The notes under the pieces are model-generated. The model searched no databases. It worked only from the letters and a program-made list of their open reading frames with translations, and was not told the DNA's origin. Of a stretch of 64,000 nt of DNA, positions 50,486-57,602 are shown piece by piece (positions within the stretch are counted from its first letter, which is position 1; the number at the start of each line of letters is the position of its first letter). This DNA is from 55-13 sp964501275. Its GTDB lineage: Bacteria; Armatimonadota; Fimbriimonadia; Fimbriimonadales; Fimbriimonadaceae. The DNA is taken from NCBI GenBank assembly GCA_964501275.1, contig CAZCSP010000005.1, forward strand, positions 115,386-179,385, read 5' to 3'. The position numbers and the translations under genes were made by a program.

Positions 50486-51343
50486 ATGAACTCACCTGTT
50501 TTAGCCATGAATACAAACGTTCGCGAATCCGCCCATGCCGTCGTCACGCCCGAAGAGGCGGCGGCCATCTCGGAGCTTTGGGCCAAGCGGCGCGAGGAAG
50601 CCGAGACCCTGGGGCAAAGATATTCGGTGGCCGAGATTGCCGAGGTGATGGGCATCCCGCCGGCCGAGGTGGAGATCATGCTTCGCCTTGTTCGGACCAA
50701 CCCCAACACCGAAAGCGGGGCGAAGTTGGAGCAAAAGCGGAGGAAACGTCGACGCTGGCTCATCACGGGCGCGGTGGCATTCTGGCTGGCGACCCTGGCG
50801 ATCGCCTTCTTGGCTGTGTACCACTGGGGGCAAGGCAATCGCGCCTACGCTCCCTACTACCCGCAGCGCCAGTTCCTCAGCAACGAAAGCGGGGCCATAC
50901 TCAAGAACGCCCAGGGACCTTCAACCACCGGACGCACCATTGGCAACTACCTGCCAGCAGGGTTCTCAGCCGAGTTCCAGGGCTATGCGGTCGATGGCGA
51001 AGGAGACATCCAGCACCTGACCGAGTCGAATCTGGAATATGGGCTTACGAGCCTCATTGCAAAGATGACCTCCGATCAGCCCGGCTATGGAGGTGGGTAT
51101 TACACTACGCCAGAGTTGGCGGAAGCGTTGCGGTCCGGCAATCTCGGCGAGTTTAAAGATCGCATCAAGTTTGAGGAGATCGTGGTAAGGGCCAAGGGGC
51201 GGCAGTTGAAAGCCAGTATTCCCGTCGATGTGACGAACAATCATAACGACATCCGGACAATCGATGCAGAAGCCACCCGACGCCTGCGCATCCTCGCCAA
51301 CCAGGCTTGGAGACTTGCCAAGGGCAAGGACGTCGGACCGTAG
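50486..51343 (+). CDS. HTH-TM protein, tandem paralogue 1
   Basis: 285 residues from ATG 50486 (ATG 50507 also possible; neither has a good ribosome site). The N-terminal 70 residues hold a helix-turn-helix-like segment (PEEAAAISELWAKRREEA, YSVAEIAEVMGIPPAEVEIML). One transmembrane helix (WLITGAVAFWLATLAIAFLAVYHW, about 88-111) separates it from a 170-residue extracytoplasmic domain with LPAGFSAEFQGYAVDGEGD and IKFEEIVVRAKGRQLKASIPVDV. The next gene is a paralogue with the same plan. A DNA-binding head joined by one TM to an outer domain would suit a membrane-embedded one-component regulator. No known family. Confidence 0.75.
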   Translation: MNSPVLAMNTNVRESAHAVVTPEEAAAISELWAKRREEAETLGQRYSVAEIAEVMGIPPAEVEIMLRLVRTNPNTESGAKLEQKRRKRRRWLITGAVAFWLATLAIAFLAVYHWGQGNRAYAPYYPQRQFLSNESGAILKNAQGPSTTGRTIGNYLPAGFSAEFQGYAVDGEGDIQHLTESNLEYGLTSLIAKMTSDQPGYGGGYYTTPELAEALRSGNLGEFKDRIKFEEIVVRAKGRQLKASIPVDVTNNHNDIRTIDAEATRRLRILANQAWRLAKGKDVGP

Positions 51344-51362
51344 AGTAAGAGGGACATAGAAG

Positions 51363-52196
51363 TTGAAAGTAGAGAACGCGCCGTCCGTCACCCTCACCGA
51401 GTTAACACCACAGGAAGCCGAGGCCGTCTTAGAGCTTTGGGCCAAGCGGCAGGCAGAAGGGGAGTTGCGGACACGACTCAGCGTGCAAGACCTTGCCGAA
51501 GCAATGAGCCTGCCCATTTCCGAGGTGGAAAGGATGGTGGATGCGGTTCGGCGAAAGCAGTTCACACCACCCGTCGACGCCGTGCCCTTGAAGAAGGCCA
51601 AGCCGGTCAACTCCTTCCTGATCGCGGTCGCCTCCTTCGTCTGGATCGGCCTCTTGGTGGGGGCCTCTGCCTGGTTCTACCGGGCAGGTCAACGGGTCCA
51701 AAGATACGAGGTCCCGATGGCAGAACCGATGGTTGCCCCGCCGCCCCCCATACTCGGCGAAGCGTTTGCGATGCCTCCATCCAGCGGTAATCTGGCAAAA
51801 TCCCTTCCCGAGGGATTGAGTCTGGAGTTCAAGGGATACACGTTGCTAGGCGAAAGCCAGCAGACCACCGAATGGAATATCCGGGAAGCTTTTCGCCAGG
51901 TAATCGCCCAAGTTGCGGCTCCCGCTGGCGCCACGCCAAACGTGGTTTACAGCGATGTCGCCATCATCAACGCCCTACAGGAAAGTGACTCGGAAAGGGT
52001 GGAGAACCAGATTCGATTCGAGGCCATGACCCTAAAAACCGGTGGGCGCTCTATGACCAAGATGATCCCGGTCGCCATGGTCAACGAACCCAACCTGTTG
52101 CGCTTGGTGGAAGAGGAGCAGAGCAACCGGCTCACGATTCTTGCCAACTGGGCTGCAAACGTCAAAATAGCTCCTGCCCCCGCACAGACCCGATGA
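51363..52196 (+). CDS. HTH-TM protein, tandem paralogue 2
   Basis: 277 residues from TTG 51363, 19 bases after paralogue 1 (AGAGGGA lies upstream). Same order: LTPQEAEAVLELWAKRQAE and LSVQDLAEAMSLPISEVERMV (HTH-like, about 15-55), one TM helix (FLIAVASFVWIGLLVGASAWFY, about 80-101), then an extracytoplasmic domain with LPEGLSLEFKGYTLLGESQ and IRFEAMTLKTGGRSMTKMIPVAM, aligning with the same strands of paralogue 1. The tandem duplication is clear, but divergence is large, so it is old. A Pro-rich linker (VAPPPPILGE) is unique to this copy. Confidence 0.75.
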   Translation: MKVENAPSVTLTELTPQEAEAVLELWAKRQAEGELRTRLSVQDLAEAMSLPISEVERMVDAVRRKQFTPPVDAVPLKKAKPVNSFLIAVASFVWIGLLVGASAWFYRAGQRVQRYEVPMAEPMVAPPPPILGEAFAMPPSSGNLAKSLPEGLSLEFKGYTLLGESQQTTEWNIREAFRQVIAQVAAPAGATPNVVYSDVAIINALQESDSERVENQIRFEAMTLKTGGRSMTKMIPVAMVNEPNLLRLVEEEQSNRLTILANWAANVKIAPAPAQTR

Positions 52197-52216
52197 AAAA
52201 TGTCGTCTGACTATTC

Positions 52217-52420
52217 ATGTCAGTTGCAAAGGTTATCGAGATTTCGTCGTCTTCCAGTGTCGGGTTTGAGGATGCCATCAAGCAAGGAATCGCGCGGGCC
52301 AGCCAAACGGTAAAGAACATCCAAGGCGCCTGGATTCAGGATCAGCAGGTGGTGGTTTCGGGAGGAGAGGTCACCGAGTATCGCGTGATGATGAAGGTCA
52401 CGTTCGTGTTGGAAGGTTAG
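52217..52420 (+). CDS. dodecin-family flavin-binding protein
   Basis: 67 residues, the standard dodecin length. MSVAKVIEISSSSSVGFEDAIKQGIARA is the family start (V-x-K-V-I-E-x-x-x-x-S), ASQTVKNIQGAWIQDQQVVV holds the Trp that stacks the flavin, and the V-x-E-Y-R-V-x-x-K-V-T-F-x-L-E end is standard. Dodecins form hollow dodecamers that store riboflavin or FMN. The gene starts 20 bases after the HTH-TM pair and may share its mRNA. Confidence 0.92.
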   Translation: MSVAKVIEISSSSSVGFEDAIKQGIARASQTVKNIQGAWIQDQQVVVSGGEVTEYRVMMKVTFVLEG

Positions 52421-52528
52421 TCGACGCTCCCCTAAAACGCCTTGTTTGGGACAATCGGAAGAAGGAGGTGAAGGAGGACCTCATTCGGTCAGGTGATCAA
52501 GTCCGTCACGAGTTCACGCCCCCACGCC

Positions 52529-52702
52529 TCACTCTCCCTCATTCCCTGCCTCGCTCTTCTTCCCTTTCCGCTTCTTCACCGCCTCGCGGAGGAGGAACTC
52601 GATCTGCGCGTTGACCGATCGAAACTCCTCCCCCGCCATCCTCTGCAGTTCGTCCCACAATTCGGGACTGATCCGCAGTGCAAACGACTTGCGCTCGGCC
52701 AT
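52529..52702 (-). CDS. Arc-like ribbon-helix-helix DNA-binding protein
   Basis: 57 residues from ATG 52702, whose A is the last base of the SPFH stop codon (TAATG), so the two are translationally coupled. KSFALRISPELWDELQRMAGEEFRSVNAQIEFLLREAV is a full RHH unit: beta strand (SFALRI), helix A, then helix B with N-A/S-Q-I. The basic tail KKRKGKKSE follows. RHH proteins bind short direct or inverted repeats as dimers; three phased 11-bp repeats lie before the SPFH gene (53601-53632) and are the likely target. Confidence 0.88.
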   Translation of the reverse strand: MAERKSFALRISPELWDELQRMAGEEFRSVNAQIEFLLREAVKKRKGKKSEAGNEGE

Positions 52703-53586
52703 TATCCCGGATAGAGCGTCCCCGAGTTGACCACGGGCTGAACCTGCGATTCGCTGCAAAGCACCACCAGCAGGTTGCTTACCATCGCCGCCCGCCGCTC
52801 GCTGTCCAGTTCCACAATGTTGTCCCGCTCCAAGTGTTCCAGCGCCATTTGAACCATACCGACCGCGCCATCCACAATCCGTTGCCGAGCCGCGATCACC
52901 GCCGCCGCCTGCTGCTTGCGAAGCATGACTCCCGCGATCTCCTGGGCATAGGCCAGGTGGGATAGTCGAGCTTCGATGACCCGGACCCCCGCCAACGCTA
53001 GCCGCTCCTCCAACTCAATGCCCAAGTGCTTCGAGATTTCGTCCACATTGCGCATCAGCGAAATCTGGCCCTCGTCGGCGTCATAGGGATAGGTGCTGGC
53101 GAGGTGGCGCAGGGCCGTCTCGCTCTGGAGCATCACGAAGTCAACGTAGTACTCCACGTCAAAGCTGGCTTTGTAGGTATCCATCACCTGCCAGACCACG
53201 ATCGTGGCGATCTCAACCGGGTTGCCCACGCTGTCGTTGACCTTCAAGCGTTGACCGTTCAGGGTCTGGGCGCGAAGGCTGATGTTGCGCTTGGTATAGA
53301 ACGGGTTGGTCCAGTGGAACCCAGACTTCTTGACGGTGCCGATGTACTTTCCAAACAGCAAGAGCACCTTGCTGCCGTTGGGCTCGATGATGAAAAATCC
53401 CCCCATCATGACCGCGCCAACGGTGAACAGGCCCAGCATCTTCCACACCATCGCCATGATCCCCGGCGCGTTCTCCCCCAACTTGATCATCTCATAGATG
53501 AGGTATCCGGCATAGCCGTACATCCCCAAAACGACAGCCAGCATCAGAAAGCCTGGCACAGCGGACTTTTCTTTTTCATGAACCAT
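52702..53586 (-). CDS. SPFH/Band 7 membrane protein
   Basis: 294 residues. Two N-terminal helices (VPGFLMLAVVLGMYGYAGYLIY, about 9-30; WKMLGLFTVGAVMMGGFFII, about 48-67) then the SPFH domain (about 68-230; VLLLFGKYIGTVKKSGFHWTNPFYTKRNISLRAQTL) and a helical end (ARLSHLAYAQEIAGVMLRKQQAAAVIAARQRIVDGAVGM). This is the slipin/prohibitin type of bacterial membrane scaffold. It is co-transcribed with the overlapping RHH protein, a pairing also known in other bacteria. ATG 53586 lies 15 bases from the phased repeats. Confidence 0.93.
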   Translation of the reverse strand: MVHEKEKSAVPGFLMLAVVLGMYGYAGYLIYEMIKLGENAPGIMAMVWKMLGLFTVGAVMMGGFFIIEPNGSKVLLLFGKYIGTVKKSGFHWTNPFYTKRNISLRAQTLNGQRLKVNDSVGNPVEIATIVVWQVMDTYKASFDVEYYVDFVMLQSETALRHLASTYPYDADEGQISLMRNVDEISKHLGIELEERLALAGVRVIEARLSHLAYAQEIAGVMLRKQQAAAVIAARQRIVDGAVGMVQMALEHLERDNIVELDSERRAAMVSNLLVVLCSESQVQPVVNSGTLYPG

Positions 53587-53600
53587 GTATGTGTCTCCTA

Positions 53601-53632
53601 TGACATCGGTATGATATCACATTGATTTCACA
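53601..53632 (-). promoter_or_regulatory. three helically phased 11-bp direct repeats before the SPFH gene
   Basis: TGACATCGGTA (53601-53611), TGATATCACAT (53612-53622), TGATTTCACAC (53623-53633): an 11-bp period, about one turn of DNA. This is what an array of RHH dimers would bind. On the minus strand TATCAT (53618-53613) is a -10-like hexamer inside the array. Autorepression is inferred. Confidence 0.6.
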
Positions 53633-53718
53633 CATAGGGCTTTTGGCAAAGGGTTTTCAAAGGAGAGGCCGATACGTCCGATTTGACAGATAAGTCCGAT
53701 CAGTCAGGTGGCTCTGGC

Positions 53719-53757
53719 AAAAAGAAAACGCCCCCAAGGCCAATTGCCCTGGAGGCG
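53719..53757 (-). terminator. intrinsic terminator of the thioredoxin-like gene
   Basis: On the minus strand an 11-bp stem (53757-53747 with 53739-53729, two G-U pairs) is followed by TTTTCTTTTT (plus-strand A-rich 53719-53728). It starts 29 bases after the stop of the gene at 53786. Confidence 0.85.
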
Positions 53758-53785
53758 TCTCTCCTTTTTCAAACAAAGAGAAGGA

Positions 53786-54397
53786 TCAGTACTTCACGCC
53801 GCAACCATAGGGGCGTGCGGTCTTTACCGAGACTTCCTTTCCAGCCATTGCTTCGGTGAGAGCCTGGGAGACGTAGTTGACAACCTCGGGGTCGGTCTGG
53901 GGTTTGGTCGAGGGCTTGCTGTCGATGCCGCCCGCATAGATCACTTTCCCTTCGGGGTCGATGACGAACATATGGGGAGTGGTGCGAGCCTTGTACTCTT
54001 TGCCCACTTTGCCGGTCGGATCGAGAAGGACTGCCGTTCCCGCCCCGCCGTTCTTCCTGGTCTGGTCGTTCATGGCCGCAGGTTCATAGTGGCCTTGCTT
54101 GCCGGGCGCGGAAGATACGATGGACAACCAGACCACGCCTTTCTTGGTCCACTCCTTTTGCAGACCAGGGATGTTGCCAGTCTCATAGTGGGTTTGAACA
54201 TAGGGACAACCGTAGTTCAGCCATTCCAGAACCACATACTTGCCCTTGTAGTCGCCCAGATTGTGAGCCTTGCCATTCGTATCCGTCAGAGCAAAAGCCG
54301 GAGCGGCTGCCCCCGGTTCGTTAGCGGCATCGGCCGTGAACCCAACCACGAGCGCACCTGCCAACAAGAGCGCTCCACTCAATGCGAGAACCTTCAT
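53786..54397 (-). CDS. exported thioredoxin-fold redoxin (AhpC/TSA-like)
   Basis: 203 residues. MKVLALSGALLLAGALVVGFTADA is a signal peptide. The thioredoxin-like fold spans about 30-185: FALTDTNGKAHNLGDYKGKYVVLEWLNYGCPY with the sole catalytic-position Cys C64 in GCPYVQ (CPxx, not CxxC), LLDPTGKVGKEYKARTTPHMFVIDPEGKVIYAGGI with the cis-Pro in TTPHMF, then QALTEAM. A second Cys (C200, PYGCGVKY) near the C-terminus could resolve. Such proteins reduce peroxides or maintain periplasmic thiols. It has an intrinsic terminator and is divergent from dinB. Confidence 0.9.
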   Translation of the reverse strand: MKVLALSGALLLAGALVVGFTADAANEPGAAAPAFALTDTNGKAHNLGDYKGKYVVLEWLNYGCPYVQTHYETGNIPGLQKEWTKKGVVWLSIVSSAPGKQGHYEPAAMNDQTRKNGGAGTAVLLDPTGKVGKEYKARTTPHMFVIDPEGKVIYAGGIDSKPSTKPQTDPEVVNYVSQALTEAMAGKEVSVKTARPYGCGVKY

Positions 54398-54520
54398 AGA
54401 AATCTATCCTCCGTTGCAGATACTTAACTAAACGAAATATCCCCGCAACTGATCAGTGATTTCGAGATTTTTTAACAAGAAGGCGCGATCTTTGGCGGGG
54501 CGAAATCGTCCGAGTGGAAT

Positions 54521-55066
54521 ATGGGAGATTGGGTATCGGAGATGGCGGCGCGGAGCCAGGCCTTGGAGAAGAGGGCGGCGGAGATGTTGGGAGCGCTCAA
54601 CAAAGAGCAGATCAACTGGCGGCCCGACCAGGAGACCTGGAGTATAGGCCAGCAGTTCGACCACCTCCTCCTCTCCAACCGCCCCTACATCGGGATCATC
54701 GAGCAGTTGGGCGCAACGGCAGGACCAGCGGGAAAAGAGTACAAGCCCGGCTTCTGGGGAAAATTCATGCTGAAAGCCGTCAGCCCCGACGAACGCTTCC
54801 CCGCCCCCGTGCCAAAGCCGCTGATCCCCACGGAAGGCCCCATCGAGCCCGCCATCGTCGAAGAGTTCCTGAGCCTCCAAGAGCAGTTCCACCGCCTGGT
54901 TGCGGGACTGAAAGGCAAAGACCTGAACGCCCGATTCTCCTCCCCCTTCGCCAAGATCGTCAAGCTCAAACTAGGCGACGCCGTCCAGATCAACTCCCTC
55001 CACAACGAACGGCATCTGAACAAAGCCTTCCGCCTCCTGGACCACCCCAACTTCCCCAAGACCTGA
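54521..55066 (+). CDS. DinB-superfamily protein
   Basis: 181 residues. Four-helix bundle of the DinB/YfiT type. LEKRAAEMLGALNKEQINWRPDQETWSIGQQFDHLLLSNRP (about 14-54) carries the W-S-x-x-x-x-x-x-H element (WSIGQQFDHL, His metal ligand) and AVQINSLHNERHLNKAF (about 152-170) the paired H-x-x-x-H. These enzymes use divalent metals in thiol-linked transfers, for example with bacillithiol or mycothiol; the substrate is unknown. GAGTGGA precedes the ATG. The next gene is beyond a repeat element. Confidence 0.88.
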   Translation: MGDWVSEMAARSQALEKRAAEMLGALNKEQINWRPDQETWSIGQQFDHLLLSNRPYIGIIEQLGATAGPAGKEYKPGFWGKFMLKAVSPDERFPAPVPKPLIPTEGPIEPAIVEEFLSLQEQFHRLVAGLKGKDLNARFSSPFAKIVKLKLGDAVQINSLHNERHLNKAFRLLDHPNFPKT

Positions 55067-55091
55067 AGGAGTCAATCCAGCAATCTAGCAT

Positions 55092-55291
55092 AGGGACTTG
55101 CAAAATTCGCGATCCGAGCCCCCTTGAGGGGGTTGGGGGTGGCGCTCAGTTCTCCGCTTGTAGGTTTGAACCACCTTGGCTTGGGCTCTTTAAGTACAAA
55201 CGGGGAACCTGGCCACACCCCCCAACCCCCTCAAGGGGGCTCGGATCGCAACAGTCCCAACTGGGCTCATTTCGATTTTTGCAAGTCCCTC
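55092..55291. repeat. palindromic element copy B with extra outer arms
   Basis: The 142-bp core 55108-55249 matches copy A (28505-28647) in both terminal inverted repeats and interior. Around it an outer perfect inverted repeat, AGGGACTTGCAAAA (55092-55105) and TTTTGCAAGTCCCT (55278-55291), gives a nested structure not seen in copy A. The 350-base gap between dinB and the SDR is almost filled by it. No gene. Confidence 0.9.
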
Positions 55292-55420
55292 TAGCAATTG
55301 AGACCTCTCGCTGTGCCGTTGTGGTTAAAATCTCCAGTCCGCTTTGTGCCTTGGTACCTTGGTGGTTCAAGAAGCGCTTGCCTGAACGAGGTACAACCGG
55401 ACTTCGTCGATATGGAGAGC

Positions 55421-56212
55421 ATGGCGGAATTCCTGGACCTTTCGGGCAAAGTGGCGTTGATCACCGGCGGATCGTCGGGCATTGGCAAAGGGGCGGCGAT
55501 CGAGATGGCCAAGCAGGGAGCCGGGATCGCCTTGCTGGGCCGGACTCCCGAGGAGTTGGAGGAGACGGGCCGCGAGATCGAAGCCGTCGGCGCGACCTGC
55601 CGAACCTACAAAGCCGACATCTCCCAATCTGGCCAACTCAAGCAGGCCATCGACCAGGTCGCAACTGACTTTGGCCGACTTGACATCGTCTTCGCCAACG
55701 CCGGGATCAACGGCGTCTGGGCGCCTATCGACGACATCACCGAGGAAGAGTACGACCAGACGATGGACATCAACCTGAAGGGGACGTTCCTGACCATCAA
55801 GTACGCCGTGCCCCATCTCCGCAAGCAAGGCCAGGGCTCCATCATCGTCACCTCGTCCGTCAACGGCACCCGCATCTTCAGCAACACCGGCGCAACCGTG
55901 TACTCCGCCAGCAAAGCCGGGCAGGTCGCGATGGCCAAAATGCTCGCCATCGAACTGGGGCGCCAGAACATCCGCGTCAACGTTGTCTGTCCGGGAGCCA
56001 TCGGCACCGACATCGGCGACAACACCGAACAGCGCAACACCAAAGACCTGGGCCAACCCGCCCACTACCCCGAAGGCACCATTCCCCTGCCCGGCCGCAA
56101 GATCGGAACCATCGAGCAAGTAGGCCGCCTCGTCCTCTTCCTCGCCAGCGACGCCTCCGACCACATCAACGGCGAAGTCGTCTACATCGACGGCGGCCAA
56201 TCTCTGGTCTAG
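55421..56212 (+). CDS. short-chain dehydrogenase/reductase
   Basis: 263 residues from ATG 55421, which has GGAGA at 5-base spacing; ATG 55412 is in frame just upstream, and the frame to 55298 is repeat-derived. Classical SDR: TGGSSGIGKGAA (about 15-26, nucleotide loop), NAGINGVW near 95, Ser in ITSSVNGT-type strand (VTSSVNGTRIF near 147), and the YSASKAG motif (Tyr-x-x-x-Lys) near 163. ARTPEELE and the acidic residue pattern do not settle NAD versus NADP. The substrate is unknown. It is 43 bases before the acyl-CoA dehydrogenase, with which it may be co-transcribed. Confidence 0.93.
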   Translation: MAEFLDLSGKVALITGGSSGIGKGAAIEMAKQGAGIALLGRTPEELEETGREIEAVGATCRTYKADISQSGQLKQAIDQVATDFGRLDIVFANAGINGVWAPIDDITEEEYDQTMDINLKGTFLTIKYAVPHLRKQGQGSIIVTSSVNGTRIFSNTGATVYSASKAGQVAMAKMLAIELGRQNIRVNVVCPGAIGTDIGDNTEQRNTKDLGQPAHYPEGTIPLPGRKIGTIEQVGRLVLFLASDASDHINGEVVYIDGGQSLV

Positions 56213-56255
56213 ATCTCGTGCGCCCAACCCCCGCGACTCGGTACCCTATTGGGCC

Positions 56256-57473
56256 ATGGACTTCGCCCTGACGCAAGAGCACGAACTGATTCGAGAATCC
56301 GCCTATAAATTCGGCCAAAACGAGATCCTTCCCGGACTCCGAGAGAGAGATCGGGAGGCCAAGTCGGACCGGGCGACGCTCGACAAGATGGGCAAAGCGG
56401 GCATGATGGGCCTCTCCATCCCCGCCAAGTACGGCGGCAGCGACACCGACTACATCTCCCTGGGCATCGCCTGCGAGGAGCTGGAGCGGGCCGACACCAG
56501 CGCCCGGGTCGTGATGAGCGTCCACAGCGGCCTGCATTGCATGACCATCTTGCAGTGGGGAACGGAGGAGCAAAAGCAGAGGTGGCTTCCCAAACTGGCC
56601 TCGGGCGAACGAGTAGGAGCCTTCGGCCTCACCGAACCCAACGCCGGATCAGACGCGGCGAACATCGCCACGACGGCGGTCCGGGACGGAGACAGCTACA
56701 TCGTCAACGGCTCAAAAACCTGGATATCCCTGGCCGACTATGCGGATCAATTCTTGGTCATTACCAAACTGGGAACTCCCCTAACCCCGAGTGCCGAACA
56801 CCCAACGCCAAAAGCCCCCTACGCCGCCTTCATCGTCGACCGCAACACCCCCGGCTTCACCTCCCGCGCCCTTCACGGCAAGCTGGGAGTCCGCGCTGGC
56901 AATACGGGAGAGATCTTCTTCCAAAACATGCGCGTCCCCGCCGACTGCATGCTGGGCCAAGAGGGCGACGGGTTCAAAGTCGCGATGTCTGCCCTCGACC
57001 ACGGTCGCTACACGGTCGCCTCGGGCGCGGTCGGCATCATCACCGCCTGCCTGGACGCCTGCGTCCCCTACGCCAACGACCGCAAAGTGGGCGGAGAGCC
57101 GATTGGCAAGAAGCAGCTGGTCCAACAGATGATCGCCTCCATGGTCCAGGGCCGAGAGATCGGGCGACTGCTGTACTACAAAGTCGGTTGGATGAAGAAC
57201 ACCGGCCAGCGGCACACCAGAGAATGTTCCATGGCCAAATGGACCAACTGCGCCGCCGCCTTCGACGCCGCCAATAAAGCCATCGAGATCCACGGAGCCT
57301 ACGGCTTCATCGACGAATTCCCGGTAGAGCGCTACTTCCGAAACTCCCGAGGCGCGATGATCTACGAAGGCACCCACGAAATCCACACCATCATGCAAGC
57401 CGAGTACGAGCTAGGCTACCGCTCCGACAAGCCCCTAGCCCACATGCTCCCGACTTGGCCGTTTGAGAAGTAG
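56256..57473 (+). CDS. acyl-CoA dehydrogenase
   Basis: 405 residues. FAD-dependent alpha,beta-dehydrogenation of acyl-CoA. Signatures: FALTQEHELIRESAYKF at the start, FGLTEPNAGSDA near 128 (flavin/substrate), GSKTWISLADYADQFLV near 152, GVRAGNTGEIFFQNM near 212, and IYEGTHEIHTIMQAEY with catalytic Glu E371 near the end. Between VITKL and PYAAF there are about ten more residues (GTPLTPSAEHPTPK) than in typical members, from a C/A-rich DNA stretch (56780-56812). The SDR 43 bases upstream may act in the same pathway, but the substrate chain cannot be told. Confidence 0.94.
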   Translation: MDFALTQEHELIRESAYKFGQNEILPGLRERDREAKSDRATLDKMGKAGMMGLSIPAKYGGSDTDYISLGIACEELERADTSARVVMSVHSGLHCMTILQWGTEEQKQRWLPKLASGERVGAFGLTEPNAGSDAANIATTAVRDGDSYIVNGSKTWISLADYADQFLVITKLGTPLTPSAEHPTPKAPYAAFIVDRNTPGFTSRALHGKLGVRAGNTGEIFFQNMRVPADCMLGQEGDGFKVAMSALDHGRYTVASGAVGIITACLDACVPYANDRKVGGEPIGKKQLVQQMIASMVQGREIGRLLYYKVGWMKNTGQRHTRECSMAKWTNCAAAFDAANKAIEIHGAYGFIDEFPVERYFRNSRGAMIYEGTHEIHTIMQAEYELGYRSDKPLAHMLPTWPFEK

Positions 57474-57555
57474 CATAGGCATCCTGCCTATGCGTCGCCA
57501 GAGGAGTGGCATGGGCAGCTTGCCCATGCGTAGCCTGACCTGCCAGGTCAGGCTA
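57473..57555. repeat. three tandem hairpins between convergent genes
   Basis: GCATAGGCA-TCC-TGCCTATGC (57473-57493), GCATGGGCA-GCT-TGCCCATGC (57509-57529) and TAGCCTGACCT-GCC-AGGTCAGGCTA (57531-57555). The middle one is the same unit as 8050-8070. They follow the acyl-CoA dehydrogenase stop, with the czcA end 47 bases further, and could end both transcripts, though without T-runs. Confidence 0.88.
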
Positions 57556-57602
57556 CACTCGCTTGTAGAGAATAGACAGACTCTCTGGAGACTACAACCC
57601 TC

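Noticed and set aside
54514..55668. 384-codon plus-strand frame
   Set aside because: Out of frame with dinB and the SDR and runs through the palindromic element; DinB and SDR frames are clearly the coding ones.
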